64,000 nucleotides of DNA from JBQSUQ01 sp052384575 (GCA_052384575.1 JBQSUQ010000019.1), one strand, 5' to 3'. Shown: positions 16,590 to 25,280, counted from the stretch's first letter. Program-made: numbers and translations. Notes: generated by a model not told the origin, from the sequence alone.

Positions 16590-17717
16590 ATGAATAAATT
16601 AAAAAATATTAATTTACAAGTTTACATCATGTTGATGGCTATTGTTGTCATTATGCTGTTTTTCTCTTTTGCAACTGATGGGGCTTACTTAAGTGCACGA
16701 AATATATCTAACCTACTGCGTCAAACATCCATTACTGGAATTCTGGCAATTGGGATGGTATTTATCATTATTTCAGCAGAAATTGACTTATCCGTTGGCT
16801 CTTTGATGGGGTTATTAGGGGGATTTGCAGCTATCACAAATGTTTGGTGGAATTGGCCACTACCACTCACAATTATTGTGACATTATCTCTCGGATTAAT
16901 GCTTGGCGCATGGAATGGATGGTGGGTTGCTTATCAGAAAGTCCCTTCATTTATCGTAACCTTAGCTGGTATGCTTGCTTTTAGAGGAATTTTAATCGGT
17001 TTAACCAACGGAACAACAGTTTCACCTATAAGTTCAGAAATGGCATCTATTGGGCAAGGGTATTTAACTGATATAACAGGAATGATTATTGGTGTTATCG
17101 CAGTCTTTTGTTTTATCAGTTGGGGAAGTTATCAACGCAAAGCGAGACAAAACCTCAATCTGAATGTGCCATCAATTAGCAAAGACACATTAAAATATGC
17201 TGTTGTAGCAATTCTCTTATTAGGCGCCATTTATTTATTAAATAATTATCGTGGTGTGCCATTCCCAGTATTAGTGCTCGCATTCCTCACTGTAATTGGT
17301 ACATTTATTGCAAGAAAAACTGCATTTGGTCGTCATATCTATGCTATTGGTGGCAACATTGACGCTGCCCGTTTATCTGGCATTAAAGTTGAGAAAGCAA
17401 AACTTACCATATTTGCAATCAATGGATTACTTGTCGCTATCGCAGGTCTTATTTTAAGTGCTCGATTAGGGGCTGGCGCACCATCTGCAGGACAAAATGC
17501 AGAATTAGATGCGATCGCAGCTTGTGTTATTGGTGGGGCAAGTTTGGCTGGAGGTATAGGTACAATTTATGGCGTTGTAATAGGCGCATTCATCATCGCC
17601 CTACTTGATAACGGAATGAGTATGTTAGACGTCCCAACATTCTGGCAATATATCGTTAAAGGCAGCATTCTACTTTTAGCTGTTTGGATGGATACCATGA
17701 GTAAGAAAAAAGCTTAG
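16590..17717 (+). CDS. xylH: Xylose ABC transporter permease
   Basis: XylH is the inner-membrane channel of the xylose importer. The 375-residue protein has about ten hydrophobic helices and CUT2 motifs: GMVFIIISAEIDLSVGSLMG, GWWVAYQKVPSFIVTLAGML, FGRHIYAIGGNIDAARLSGI and CVIGGASLAGGIGTIYG. It is longer than RbsC because of an extra helix pair around residues 165-220, as in XylH. RBS TAAGGAG precedes the ATG, 3 bases after xylG. A terminator follows at 17738. Confidence 0.95.
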   Translation: MNKLKNINLQVYIMLMAIVVIMLFFSFATDGAYLSARNISNLLRQTSITGILAIGMVFIIISAEIDLSVGSLMGLLGGFAAITNVWWNWPLPLTIIVTLSLGLMLGAWNGWWVAYQKVPSFIVTLAGMLAFRGILIGLTNGTTVSPISSEMASIGQGYLTDITGMIIGVIAVFCFISWGSYQRKARQNLNLNVPSISKDTLKYAVVAILLLGAIYLLNNYRGVPFPVLVLAFLTVIGTFIARKTAFGRHIYAIGGNIDAARLSGIKVEKAKLTIFAINGLLVAIAGLILSARLGAGAPSAGQNAELDAIAACVIGGASLAGGIGTIYGVVIGAFIIALLDNGMSMLDVPTFWQYIVKGSILLLAVWMDTMSKKKA

Positions 17718-17737
17718 CCCTCCCTTTATTCCACATC

Positions 17738-17773
17738 AAATGCACCACAGCATAAAAACTGCGGTGCATTTTT
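17738..17773 (+). terminator. Terminator after xylH
   Basis: AAATGCACC...(17738-) pairs with GGTGCATTT (17763-17771), with ACAG/CTG extending the stem and a T-run. It separates xylFGH from xylR; read-through into xylR is possible. Confidence 0.7.
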
Positions 17774-17832
17774 CACAATTTTGCCAAACCTGCTTTTTTA
17801 TCTTATAGTTATCTTCAACATAGGAGGTAAAA

Positions 17833-19002
17833 ATGCCAGAACAATACTATAAAGTCGCCTTACTATTTAATGCTAATAAAATCTATGATCGTGGCGTTAT
17901 TGAAGGTATCGGACAGTATATTCAAGCGTCTCAATGCAATTGGGATATATTCATGGAAGATGACTTTACTTACCATAAAGATGAGATAAAAAATCTCTCT
18001 ATTGATGGTATTATTGCTGATTTTGACGATATAGAAACAGCCAAACTATTACATAATATGTCGATTCCCACCATTGCTGTGGGAGGATCCTATCAAAATA
18101 CTGATGATTATCCTCATCTACCTTATGTGGCAACAGATAATTACGAACTAGTCCATACCGCATTCTTACATTTAAAACAAAAAGGATTAAGTCATTTTGC
18201 TTTTTACGGCTATCCAACAGAAAATCAAAAGCATTGGGCAGTTGAAAGAAAAAATGCATTTATTCAGATCATGGAAAATAACGAACATCAGCCACGCTAC
18301 TATTTAGGAGACAAAACGCAAGCTGATAATTGGGCTGAATCCCAAACAAAACTCTGCGATTGGATAAAAACATTACCTAAACATACGGGGATTATTGCAG
18401 TAACAGATGCCAGGGCAAGACATTTACTACAAGCCTGTGAACACCTCAAAATTGCTGTTCCTGACGAGATATGTATTATTGGTATTGATAACGAAGAATT
18501 AATCCAATATCTTTCTCGGGTATCTTTATCTTCTGTGGTTCAAGGTACAACTCAGATAGGTTATCAAGCCGCCAAGTTATTACATCGTTACTTAAATGGC
18601 CAGCAAATATCTCATACCCCAATCCTTGTTCCTCCTGTAAAAGTAGAGGAACGGCGCTCGACAGATTATCGTTCTTTACAAGACCCCCTTGTTATTCAAG
18701 CAATGCATTTTATCCGACATCGAGCTTGTCAAGGCATAAAAACAGAACAAGTACTAGATCACTTACGTATTTCCCGCTCGAATTTAGAGCAACGTTTTAA
18801 ATTAGAAATGGATAAAACCATCCATCAAGTTATTCATGAAGAAAAATTAAATCGAGCTAAACAACTATTGCAACACACAGATATTTCAACTCAGGAAATA
18901 TCCGAGATTTGTGGCTATCCCTCATTACAATACTTCTATGCTGTCTTTAAAAAAGAATACAACAAAACCCCAAAAGAATTCCGATATTCGACGAATATCT
19001 AG
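17833..19002 (+). CDS. xylR: Xylose operon regulator XylR (AraC family)
   Basis: XylR activates xylA and xylF promoters when bound to D-xylose. The 389-residue product has an N-terminal LacI/periplasmic-binding-like sensor (YKVALLFNANKIYDRGVIEG, then ATDNYELVHTAFLHLKQKG, and EICIIGIDNEELIQYL) and a C-terminal AraC double helix-turn-helix (residues about 290-385: LDHLRISRSNLEQRFKLEM, STQEISEICGYPSLQYFYAV, FKKEYNKTPKEFR). Length is close to E. coli XylR (392). RBS TAGGAGG precedes the ATG. It has its own spacing of 115 bases from xylH and precedes the small RNA candidate. Confidence 0.96.
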   Translation: MPEQYYKVALLFNANKIYDRGVIEGIGQYIQASQCNWDIFMEDDFTYHKDEIKNLSIDGIIADFDDIETAKLLHNMSIPTIAVGGSYQNTDDYPHLPYVATDNYELVHTAFLHLKQKGLSHFAFYGYPTENQKHWAVERKNAFIQIMENNEHQPRYYLGDKTQADNWAESQTKLCDWIKTLPKHTGIIAVTDARARHLLQACEHLKIAVPDEICIIGIDNEELIQYLSRVSLSSVVQGTTQIGYQAAKLLHRYLNGQQISHTPILVPPVKVEERRSTDYRSLQDPLVIQAMHFIRHRACQGIKTEQVLDHLRISRSNLEQRFKLEMDKTIHQVIHEEKLNRAKQLLQHTDISTQEISEICGYPSLQYFYAVFKKEYNKTPKEFRYSTNI

Positions 19003-19036
19003 CCAAGATCTTTACACTTCTTTTACACTATTTGAA

Positions 19037-19064
19037 TTTACAGCAGGGATTTTTTATCTATAAT
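19037..19064 (+). promoter_or_regulatory. Strong sigma70-type promoter downstream of xylR
   Basis: TTTACA (19037-19042) and a perfect TATAAT (19059-19064) are separated by 16 bases. No protein-coding gene follows on the plus strand before the terminator at 19145-19180. Predicted transcription start is near 19071. Confidence 0.65.
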
Positions 19065-19070
19065 GGTCAT

Positions 19071-19180
19071 CGCCTTATCGTGATTAGGGACGCGAAATAA
19101 GGTAGGTTTAGAATAAAAAGAGGATTGAGTTCCTCTCAAATACTGCGGTGAAAATAATGAGATTTTCACCGCATTTTTTA
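19071..19180 (+). ncRNA. Candidate small RNA between xylR and trmL
   Basis: The unit from the predicted start to the terminator is about 110 bases with no plausible reading frame. It can fold into three stems: CCTTAT (19073-19078) with ATAAGG (19097-19102), enclosing a CGT/ACG pair; AGAGGA (19119-19124) with TCCTCT (19131-19136) around a 6-base loop; and the terminator stem. The poly-T tail is on the plus strand only, so the terminator is oriented for this transcript or for xylR. It could be an independent RNA, or a 3' UTR fragment of xylR. I do not recognise it as a known RNA family. Confidence 0.5.
19145..19180 (+). terminator. Terminator of small RNA candidate / xylR
   Basis: GCGGTGAAAAT (19145-19155) pairs with ATTTTCACCGC (19162-19172) across a 6-base loop, followed by ATTTTTT. 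The arms are uptake-signal-like but incomplete (GCGGTG). Confidence 0.85.
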
Positions 19181-19188
19181 TGCCTTTC

Positions 19189-19665
19189 TTAAGGCGCTAA
19201 ATTCACTGCACCCTGGTAGCCAAATTGTCGCCAAGCTTCATATACGGCAACGGCAACAGAATTGGATAAATTCATACTACGACTATTTTCTGCCATTGGA
19301 ATGCGAATTTTCTGTTCCATAGGCAAGGTATCCAAAATTGACATTGGAATACCGCGGCTTTCTGGTCCAAACATTAAATAATCACCTTGCTCAAACTGTA
19401 CTTGACTATGTGCAGGGCGACCTTTCGTTGTCATGGCAAAAAGACGAGTTGGCTTTTCATTTTCAAGGAATTGTTCAAATGTTTTATGTTTTTTGATGTT
19501 AACAAATTCATGATAATCCAAGCCTGAGCGGCGTAATCTTTTGTCATCCCAAGTAAAACCAAGAGGTTCAATTAAATGCAAACGAAAACCTGTATTGGCA
19601 CATAGGCGAATAATATTTCCTGTATTTTGTGGAATTTCAGGTTCGTAAAGTACAATATCTAACAT
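19189..19665 (-). CDS. trmL: tRNA (cytidine/uridine-34-2'-O)-methyltransferase
   Basis: TrmL methylates the wobble nucleotide of tRNA-Leu isoacceptors. The 158-residue SPOUT-fold protein shows MLDIVLYEPEIPQNTGNIIR at the start, LHLIEPLGF, LRRSGLDYHEF, the SAM-knot motif YLMFGPESRGIP and NLSNSVAVAVYEAWRQFGY. The start at 19665 aligns with the family N-terminus; a longer frame (to 19716) adds 17 unrelated residues. It is convergent with xylR and the small RNA candidate. Confidence 0.94.
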   Translation of the reverse strand: MLDIVLYEPEIPQNTGNIIRLCANTGFRLHLIEPLGFTWDDKRLRRSGLDYHEFVNIKKHKTFEQFLENEKPTRLFAMTTKGRPAHSQVQFEQGDYLMFGPESRGIPMSILDTLPMEQKIRIPMAENSRSMNLSNSVAVAVYEAWRQFGYQGAVNLAP

Positions 19666-19772
19666 AGATGTTCTCGCAATAAAAATAATAGCGAATTGTA
19701 GCCTACCCCTAAGCAACTTTCAATTTTCTGCGCTTATGTTATGCTACAAAGGTTTAAATGGATGGAAGATGT

Positions 19773-20234
19773 ATGACGATGAAATGCCCTTGCCAATCAG
19801 GTCAATCTTATTCAGAATGTTGCCAACCTTATCATTTACAGCAACAATTTCCCTCAATGGCGGAACAATTAATGCGTTCTCGCTATGCTGCTTATGCATT
19901 AAAAAACATTGATTACATTGTGCAAACCACTGCGCCTTCTCAACAATGCTTATTAGATCAAGCCGCTTTACAACAATGGGCAGAGCAAACCCAATGGCTA
20001 GGTTTACAAATTGTCGCACAACAACAGTTATCCAAACAGCATAGTGCGGTGGAATTTAACGCTTTTTTTGCCGCCGAAAATGGCGAGCAAACCCATCACG
20101 AACATTCGCTTTTTGTGCAAATTGATCAACGCTGGTATTTTGTTGATCCAACCGTTCCCTTGCCCACAATGAAGCAAGCTTGCTTATGTGGTTCAGGCAA
20201 AAAATTTAAACATTGTTGTGGAGGTTATTTATGA
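19773..20234 (+). CDS. ychJ: YchJ-family SEC-C motif protein
   Basis: The 153-residue protein belongs to the YchJ (UPF0225) family. It carries two Cys-rich zinc-binding SEC-C-type motifs, CPCQSGQSYSECCQPYH at the N-terminus and CLCGSGKKFKHCCGG at the C-terminus, around an NTF2-like core (AEQLMRSRYAAYALKNIDYI). The biochemical role is not known. ATG 19773 has GGAAGA just upstream. Its stop overlaps the start of yihY (ATGA), so the two are translationally coupled. Confidence 0.88.
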   Translation: MTMKCPCQSGQSYSECCQPYHLQQQFPSMAEQLMRSRYAAYALKNIDYIVQTTAPSQQCLLDQAALQQWAEQTQWLGLQIVAQQQLSKQHSAVEFNAFFAAENGEQTHHEHSLFVQIDQRWYFVDPTVPLPTMKQACLCGSGKKFKHCCGGYL

Positions 20235-21100
20235 GCAAAAACACCTCGTTTTTCACCGCACCTTTATTGTTCTTAAACGTATTTTGGCAGCGATTCCAGC
20301 AAAACAAACTGACACAAGCAGCAGGTTCACTCACTTACAGCACCATGCTCGCGATTGTGCCATTGGTCATGGTAATTTTTGCCATTTTTTCTGCGTTTCC
20401 CATGTTCAATGAAATGACCAGTTCCTTAAAAGAACTCATTTTTGATAACTTTGCCCCAGCAGCGAGCGGTGTCGTTGGGCAATATATTGATGAGTTTGTG
20501 CATAACTCTAAACAAATGAGCGCCATTGGGATCGTCAGTTTAATTTTAGTCGCATTGATGTTGATTAATTCAATTGATCGCACCTTAAATGATATTTGGA
20601 ATGCTAAAAATCGAAGTGCGGTGTTTTCTTTTGCGATTTATTGGACAATTCTGACATTGGGACCTATTTTCATTGGTGCAAGCATTGCTATCTCAACCTA
20701 TGTGTCTTCCTTTGAACTGTTTGATAACGAGATCAATCTGCCCTTTGGTTTAAAAGTACTTAGTTTGGTGCCATTTTTTATTACTTGGTTAAGTTTTACT
20801 TTAATTTATATGTTGGTACCCAACCAAAAAGTCTATATGAAACACGCAGCAGCAGGCGCTTTAGTTGCAGCAATCTTCTTTACTTTAGGCAAAAAAGCAT
20901 TCACTTGGTACATCGCAACTTTCCCGTCTTATCAACTGATTTATGGCGCCATGGCAACCTTACCGATTATGTTATTATGGTTCCAATTAAGTTGGATTTT
21001 TGTGTTACTTGGTGCTCAGTTATCCGCCGTATTAGGCGATATGAGATTAATTAAATTGGGCGAATTAAACTTACAAGAAATTAAGGAACATAAAGAATGA
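20231..21100 (+). CDS. yihY: YihY/BrkB-family inner-membrane protein
   Basis: The 289-residue protein has six hydrophobic segments and the family motif QAAGSLTYSTMLAIVPLVMV near the N-terminus, plus SIDRTLNDIWN and YGAMATLPIMLLWFQLSWIFVLLGA near the end. Once called ribonuclease BN in error, the family has no agreed function. The ATG at 20231 overlaps the ychJ stop as ATGA and has GGAGG upstream. It overlaps dtd by 4 bases in the same way, so ychJ-yihY-dtd form one operon; yihY-dtd adjacency is also found in E. coli. Confidence 0.92.
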   Translation: MSKNTSFFTAPLLFLNVFWQRFQQNKLTQAAGSLTYSTMLAIVPLVMVIFAIFSAFPMFNEMTSSLKELIFDNFAPAASGVVGQYIDEFVHNSKQMSAIGIVSLILVALMLINSIDRTLNDIWNAKNRSAVFSFAIYWTILTLGPIFIGASIAISTYVSSFELFDNEINLPFGLKVLSLVPFFITWLSFTLIYMLVPNQKVYMKHAAAGALVAAIFFTLGKKAFTWYIATFPSYQLIYGAMATLPIMLLWFQLSWIFVLLGAQLSAVLGDMRLIKLGELNLQEIKEHKE

Positions 21101-21531
21101 TTGGATTAATTCAACGTGTAACGCAAGCGAAGGTAGATGTTGAAGGAAAAACAGTAGGTGAAATTGGCAAAGGGTTGCTTGTTTTACTGGGCGTGGAAAA
21201 AGAAGACGATCGACAAAAAGCTGACAAATTGCTAGAAAAAGTCCTGCATTATCGTGTATTTAGCGATGAAAATGGCAAAATGAATTTGAATGTACAACAA
21301 GCAGGCGGTGCAGTTCTAGTGGTTTCTCAATTTACCTTAGTAGCGGATACAGAACGCGGTTTACGTCCAAGTTTTTCCAAAGGCGCATCACCCCAAGTTG
21401 CCGAACAACTTTATGATTATTTTGTGCAAAAGTGCGGTGAAAAAATTACCGTTTCTAGTGGGCAATTTGCCGCGGATATGCAAGTGAGTTTAACCAATGA
21501 TGGTCCTGTTACCTTTTGGCTTACAGCATAG
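21097..21531 (+). CDS. dtd: D-aminoacyl-tRNA deacylase
   Basis: Dtd hydrolyses D-aminoacyl (and Gly-mischarged) tRNA in the cytoplasm. The 144-residue product begins MIGLIQRVTQAKVDVEGK and contains the catalytic SQFTLVADTERGLRPSF and the cross-subunit motif NDGPVTFWL with the Gly-cisPro pair. Length is standard (145 in E. coli). It overlaps yihY by ATGA. An uptake signal lies within the coding sequence near 21429. Confidence 0.97.
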   Translation: MIGLIQRVTQAKVDVEGKTVGEIGKGLLVLLGVEKEDDRQKADKLLEKVLHYRVFSDENGKMNLNVQQAGGAVLVVSQFTLVADTERGLRPSFSKGASPQVAEQLYDYFVQKCGEKITVSSGQFAADMQVSLTNDGPVTFWLTA

Positions 21532-21616
21532 CAGATCGAAACTAAATTAATTTTTGCAAGACGAAGAAAGTCGGTTATACTTAACACCTATTTTATTCAC
21601 TTATTTTGAGAACAAC

Positions 21617-22054
21617 ATGGAAGAATTTATGCCCTTGGCAATCCAATTTGCCAAAAACCATACCTTACTTGTAGCGGCTTGGTTCGCTATTTTTGGTGCG
21701 ACCATTTACGTTTTCGTAAAAACCGCATTAAGTAAAGTTAAAATCATTTCTAACTCACAAGCCGTAGCATTAATGAATAATCAAGATGCGGTTATTATTG
21801 ATTTGCGTAGCATTGACGAATTCAAACGTGGTCACATTATTCATAGCCAACATTTCTTACCGACAGATATTAAAAATCACAATTTAGGTAAATTAGAACA
21901 ACACAAAGACAAGGCTGTGATTTTAGTTTGTGCAACAGGTATGAATGCACGCACATCAGCAGAAATTTTAGCCAAACAAGGTTTTAGCCAAGTACATGTA
22001 TTACAAGAAGGTATTGCTGGCTGGAACGGAGCAAACTTACCATTAGAAAAATAA
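21617..22054 (+). CDS. yibN: Membrane-anchored rhodanese-like protein YibN
   Basis: The 145-residue product has one N-terminal transmembrane helix (HTLLVAAWFAIFGATIYVFV) and a cytoplasmic rhodanese domain: SNSQAVALMNNQDAVIIDLR, DEFKRGHIIHSQHFLP and the active loop LVCATGMNARTSAEIL, with a Cys at the catalytic position. The ATG at 21617 gives the same N-terminal length as E. coli YibN; the extra residues from 21554 are not supported. It precedes secB by 9 bases, as in E. coli, where grxC lies between them. Confidence 0.9.
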   Translation: MEEFMPLAIQFAKNHTLLVAAWFAIFGATIYVFVKTALSKVKIISNSQAVALMNNQDAVIIDLRSIDEFKRGHIIHSQHFLPTDIKNHNLGKLEQHKDKAVILVCATGMNARTSAEILAKQGFSQVHVLQEGIAGWNGANLPLEK

Positions 22055-22063
22055 GGATTGTCT

Positions 22064-22558
22064 ATGACTGAAGAAAATAAACCCGTTGAGCAACCAGAAG
22101 TGGTTTTCCAAATTCAACGTATTTATGTAAAAGATGTGTCATTTGAAGCACCCAATTTACCGCAAATTTTCCAACAAGAATGGAAACCAAATTTAAGTTT
22201 TGATCTCAGCACCGAAGCAAAACAATTAGACGACGATTTATACGAAGTAACTTTAAATATTTCTGCTGAAACCACTTTAGAAGACAGTGGCGATGTAGCA
22301 TTTATTTGCGAAGTAAAACAAGCAGGCGTATTCACTATCAGTGGCTTAGAAGATATGCAAATGGCGCATTGCTTAACATCACAATGCCCAAATATGCTTT
22401 TCCCTTATGCGCGTGAATTAATTTCTAGCTTAGTAAATCGCGGAACTTTCCCACCATTAAACCTTGCACCAGTTAACTTTGATGCATTGTTTATGGAGCA
22501 CTTACGCCGAATCGAAGAAGAAGAGGCGAAAGAAGAACAGCAAGAAACCACACATTAA
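22064..22558 (+). CDS. secB: Protein-export chaperone SecB
   Basis: SecB is a cytosolic tetrameric chaperone that delivers preproteins to SecA. The 164-residue product has QIQRIYVKDVSFEAPNLPQI, DLYEVTLNISAETT, FICEVKQAGVFTISG, CPNMLFPYARELISSLVNRG and FPPLNLAPVNFDALF, all characteristic. ATG 22064 has AAGGA upstream; the TTG at 22058 is not the start. It sits in the conserved yibN-secB-gpsA-cysE order and is followed by a hairpin before gpsA. Confidence 0.97.
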   Translation: MTEENKPVEQPEVVFQIQRIYVKDVSFEAPNLPQIFQQEWKPNLSFDLSTEAKQLDDDLYEVTLNISAETTLEDSGDVAFICEVKQAGVFTISGLEDMQMAHCLTSQCPNMLFPYARELISSLVNRGTFPPLNLAPVNFDALFMEHLRRIEEEEAKEEQQETTH

Positions 22559-22567
22559 ATCTTAACA

Positions 22568-22593
22568 GGCCTCTCAAATTGAGAGGCTTTTTT
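22568..22593 (+). terminator. Terminator/attenuator between secB and gpsA
   Basis: GCCTCTC (22569-22575) pairs with GAGAGGC (22581-22587), loop AAATT, then six T residues. It may only partly end transcription because gpsA starts 14 bases later in a conserved gene order. Confidence 0.8.
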
Positions 22594-22606
22594 CCAGGAG
22601 CATTTT

Positions 22607-23611
22607 ATGACGGCGCAAACACCAATTACCGTACTTGGTGCTGGTTCTTATGGCACTTCACTGGCGATTGCTTTTTCTCGTAACGGTTTCCCCACTTATC
22701 TTTGGGGACATAATCCCGAACATTGCCAACAACTTGCTGTTGAGCGTCAAAATGCCCGCTTTCTGCCAGATATTCGATTCCCAGACGCATTACATATTGA
22801 GGCAGACCTAAAAACTGCGGTGCAAAAATCACGAGATTTACTCATTGTTGTACCCAGCCATGTGTTCGCTGAAATAATCGACCAAATTAAACCGCACTTA
22901 TTGTCTCATCATCGTATTGCTTGGGCGACAAAAGGCTTAGAACGTGATACCGGGCGTCTATTACAAGAGGTCGTCACCGAAAAATTAGGAAACGATTACC
23001 CTCTTGCTGTTTTATCTGGCCCTACTTTCGCCAAAGAATTAGCCGCTGGTTTACCAACAGCAATTGCCCTTGCGGCAAATAACACTGAATTTGCACAAGA
23101 ATTTCAAGCAAGAATCCATTGCAGTAAACATTTCCGCGTTTATTTAAACCAAGACATGATCGGCGTGCAATTAGGGGGTGCAATCAAAAATGTGATCGCC
23201 ATTGCCGCAGGCATGTCCGACGGCATGGGCTTTGGTGCCAATGCACGTACTGCATTAATCACACGAGGTTTAGCAGAAATCAGTCGTCTTGGTGCTTCTT
23301 TGGGTGCTAACCCAACAACTTTTATGGGAATGTCAGGATTAGGCGATTTAGTCTTAACCTGTACGGACAATCAATCTCGCAACCGCCGCTTCGGTATGAT
23401 GTTGGGACAAGGTATTCATACCGAACAAGCCATGGAAGAAATCGGGCAAGTAGTCGAAGGTTTTTATAATACAAAAGAAACCTTTGTGTTAGCACAACGT
23501 CAAGGCATCGAAATGCCGATTACAGAGCAAATGTACCACGTGTTATTCCATGGCAAAAATGCACAAGACGCGGCAAGTACCTTATTAGGACGTGAAAAGA
23601 AAGGCGAATAG
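22607..23611 (+). CDS. gpsA: Glycerol-3-phosphate dehydrogenase [NAD(P)+]
   Basis: GpsA makes sn-glycerol-3-phosphate from DHAP for phospholipid synthesis. The 334-residue enzyme has the Rossmann motif VLGAGSYGTSLAIAFSRNG at the start, LSGPTFAKELAAGLPTA, the catalytic Lys in LGGAIKNVIAIAAG, and MGMSGLGDLVLTCTDNQSRN. RBS CAGGAG precedes the ATG. It is 9 bases upstream of cysE. Confidence 0.97.
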   Translation: MTAQTPITVLGAGSYGTSLAIAFSRNGFPTYLWGHNPEHCQQLAVERQNARFLPDIRFPDALHIEADLKTAVQKSRDLLIVVPSHVFAEIIDQIKPHLLSHHRIAWATKGLERDTGRLLQEVVTEKLGNDYPLAVLSGPTFAKELAAGLPTAIALAANNTEFAQEFQARIHCSKHFRVYLNQDMIGVQLGGAIKNVIAIAAGMSDGMGFGANARTALITRGLAEISRLGASLGANPTTFMGMSGLGDLVLTCTDNQSRNRRFGMMLGQGIHTEQAMEEIGQVVEGFYNTKETFVLAQRQGIEMPITEQMYHVLFHGKNAQDAASTLLGREKKGE

Positions 23612-23620
23612 GAGGACGCA

Positions 23621-24418
23621 ATGTTAAATCAAGTTTGGCATAAAATTCGGACAGAAGCGAAAGAATTAGTTGAACAAGAGCCTATGCTTGCGAGCTTTTT
23701 CCACTCCACGATTCTAAAACATAAAGATTTGGGCAGTGCATTGAGCTATATTTTGGCCAATAAACTCGCGACCACCACCATGCCAGCCATTAGTCTGCGT
23801 GAAATTATCGAAGACGCTTATCAAGATGATCCGAGCATTATTGAAAGTGCGGCGGCAGATATTAACGCTGTGCGCCAACGCGACCCAGCCGTCGAGCTGT
23901 GGTCAACACCATTGCTCTATCTCAAAGGTTTCCACGCTATTCAAAGTTACCGCATTACCCATTATTTGTGGCAACAAAAGCGACAATCTCTTGCTATTTA
24001 TCTGCAAAACCAAATTTCTGTCGCCTTTGATGTGGATATTCACCCTGCGGCTCGCATTGGTTGTGGCATTATGTTCGACCACGCGACCGCAATTGTGGTG
24101 GGTGAAACTGCGGTGATAGAAAATGATGTTTCCATCTTACAGGGCGTTACTCTAGGGGGAACGGGCAAAGAATGTGGCGATCGCCATCCGAAAATTCGTG
24201 AAGGTGTGATGATCGGTGCTGGAGCAAAAATTCTCGGTAATATCGAAGTGGGGAAATACGCTAAAATCGGTGCTAATTCCGTTGTATTACAACCTATCCC
24301 TGAATATGCAACCGCTGCAGGTGTGCCTGCGCGCATTATTAGCAAAGATACGCAAGCCAAACCGGCTTTTGACATGAATCAGAACTTCATTGATAACGAT
24401 CATATGTGTAACATTTAG
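23621..24418 (+). CDS. cysE: Serine O-acetyltransferase
   Basis: CysE acetylates serine for cysteine biosynthesis. The 265-residue product has the N-terminal helical domain (WHKIRTEAKELVEQEPMLAS) and a C-terminal left-handed hexapeptide beta-helix (IHPAARIGCGIMFDHATAIV, SILQGVTLGGTGKECGDRHP, ILGNIEVGKYAKIGANSVV). The catalytic Asp-His pair is in MFDHAT. It ends in DHMCNI, the C-terminal Ile tail that in this family inserts into CysK to form the cysteine synthase complex. RBS TAGGAGG precedes the ATG. Confidence 0.97.
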   Translation: MLNQVWHKIRTEAKELVEQEPMLASFFHSTILKHKDLGSALSYILANKLATTTMPAISLREIIEDAYQDDPSIIESAAADINAVRQRDPAVELWSTPLLYLKGFHAIQSYRITHYLWQQKRQSLAIYLQNQISVAFDVDIHPAARIGCGIMFDHATAIVVGETAVIENDVSILQGVTLGGTGKECGDRHPKIREGVMIGAGAKILGNIEVGKYAKIGANSVVLQPIPEYATAAGVPARIISKDTQAKPAFDMNQNFIDNDHMCNI

Positions 24419-24426
24419 GTACAACC

Positions 24427-25242
24427 ATGCTCAATAAAGATACACAACTTTGTATGTCCTTAGCGGCAAGACCAAGCAACTTTGGCACAAGATTTCATAA
24501 CTATTTATATGAAAAACTCGATTTAAATTTTGTTTACAAAGCTTTTACTACAACGGATATCGAGCACGCAGTAAAAGGTGTCCGCGCTTTAGGAATTCGA
24601 GGCTGTGCAGTGTCCATGCCTTTCAAAGAAAGCTGTATTCCTTTTTTGGATGAACTATCCACATCAGCCAAAGCGATTGAATCAGTCAACACCATTGTCA
24701 ACAACGATGGCTATTTAAAAGCTTATAACACCGATTATATTGCCATCGAAAAGTTAATTGAAAAATATCAATTAAATAGCCAATCCAGTGTTATTCTCAG
24801 AGGCAGTGGCGGCATGGCTAAAGCGGTCGCTGCTGCTTTCAAAAATGCAGGATTCAACCAAGTCACAGTATTAGCGCGTAATGAAAAAACAGGCAAATAT
24901 TTAACCGCACTTTATGGCTATCAACATATCACTCAGCTTGAAGACCAACAAGCCGATATTCTCATTAATGTAACGCCAATAGGTATGGCAGGTGGAAAAG
25001 AAGCAAATGAACTTTCATTTCCTGAAAGCTTAGTAGAAAGAGCTACCACCATTTTTGATGTGGTCGCTATGCCAGCGGAAACACCATTAATCAAATACGC
25101 TCAACAACAAGGCAAACAATGTATTTCAGGGGCAGAAGTTGCCGTATTACAAGCCCTTGAGCAATTTGAACTCTATACTGGCGTTCGCCCAGCTGAAACC
25201 TTAGTCAAAGAAGCAGCCGACTTTGCCCGAGCGAATTTATGA
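24427..25242 (+). CDS. Shikimate dehydrogenase-like protein (SDH-L)
   Basis: The 271-residue protein is an AroE homologue that matches the SDH-L group first described from H. influenzae HI0607, which has low shikimate activity, so the true substrate may differ. It has the substrate-lobe motif CAVSMPFKE with the conserved Lys, NTDYIAIEKLI with the catalytic Asp, and a nucleotide-binding loop ILRGSGGMAKAVAAAF in which the classic GAGGA is changed to GSGGM. It follows cysE by 8 bases and ends at an uptake-signal terminator. The housekeeping aroE is expected elsewhere. Confidence 0.85.
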   Translation: MLNKDTQLCMSLAARPSNFGTRFHNYLYEKLDLNFVYKAFTTTDIEHAVKGVRALGIRGCAVSMPFKESCIPFLDELSTSAKAIESVNTIVNNDGYLKAYNTDYIAIEKLIEKYQLNSQSSVILRGSGGMAKAVAAAFKNAGFNQVTVLARNEKTGKYLTALYGYQHITQLEDQQADILINVTPIGMAGGKEANELSFPESLVERATTIFDVVAMPAETPLIKYAQQQGKQCISGAEVAVLQALEQFELYTGVRPAETLVKEAADFARANL

Positions 25243-25246
25243 CAAT

Positions 25247-25280
25247 AAAAAAGTGCGGTGATTTTCACCGCACTTTTTCT
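25247..25280. terminator. Bidirectional terminator, inverted uptake-signal pair
   Basis: AAAAAGTGCGGTG (25248-25260) and CACCGCACTTTTT form a 13-bp stem with a short ATTTT-type loop. It lies between the convergent SDH-like gene and gpmA, with A/T runs on both sides. Confidence 0.9.
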
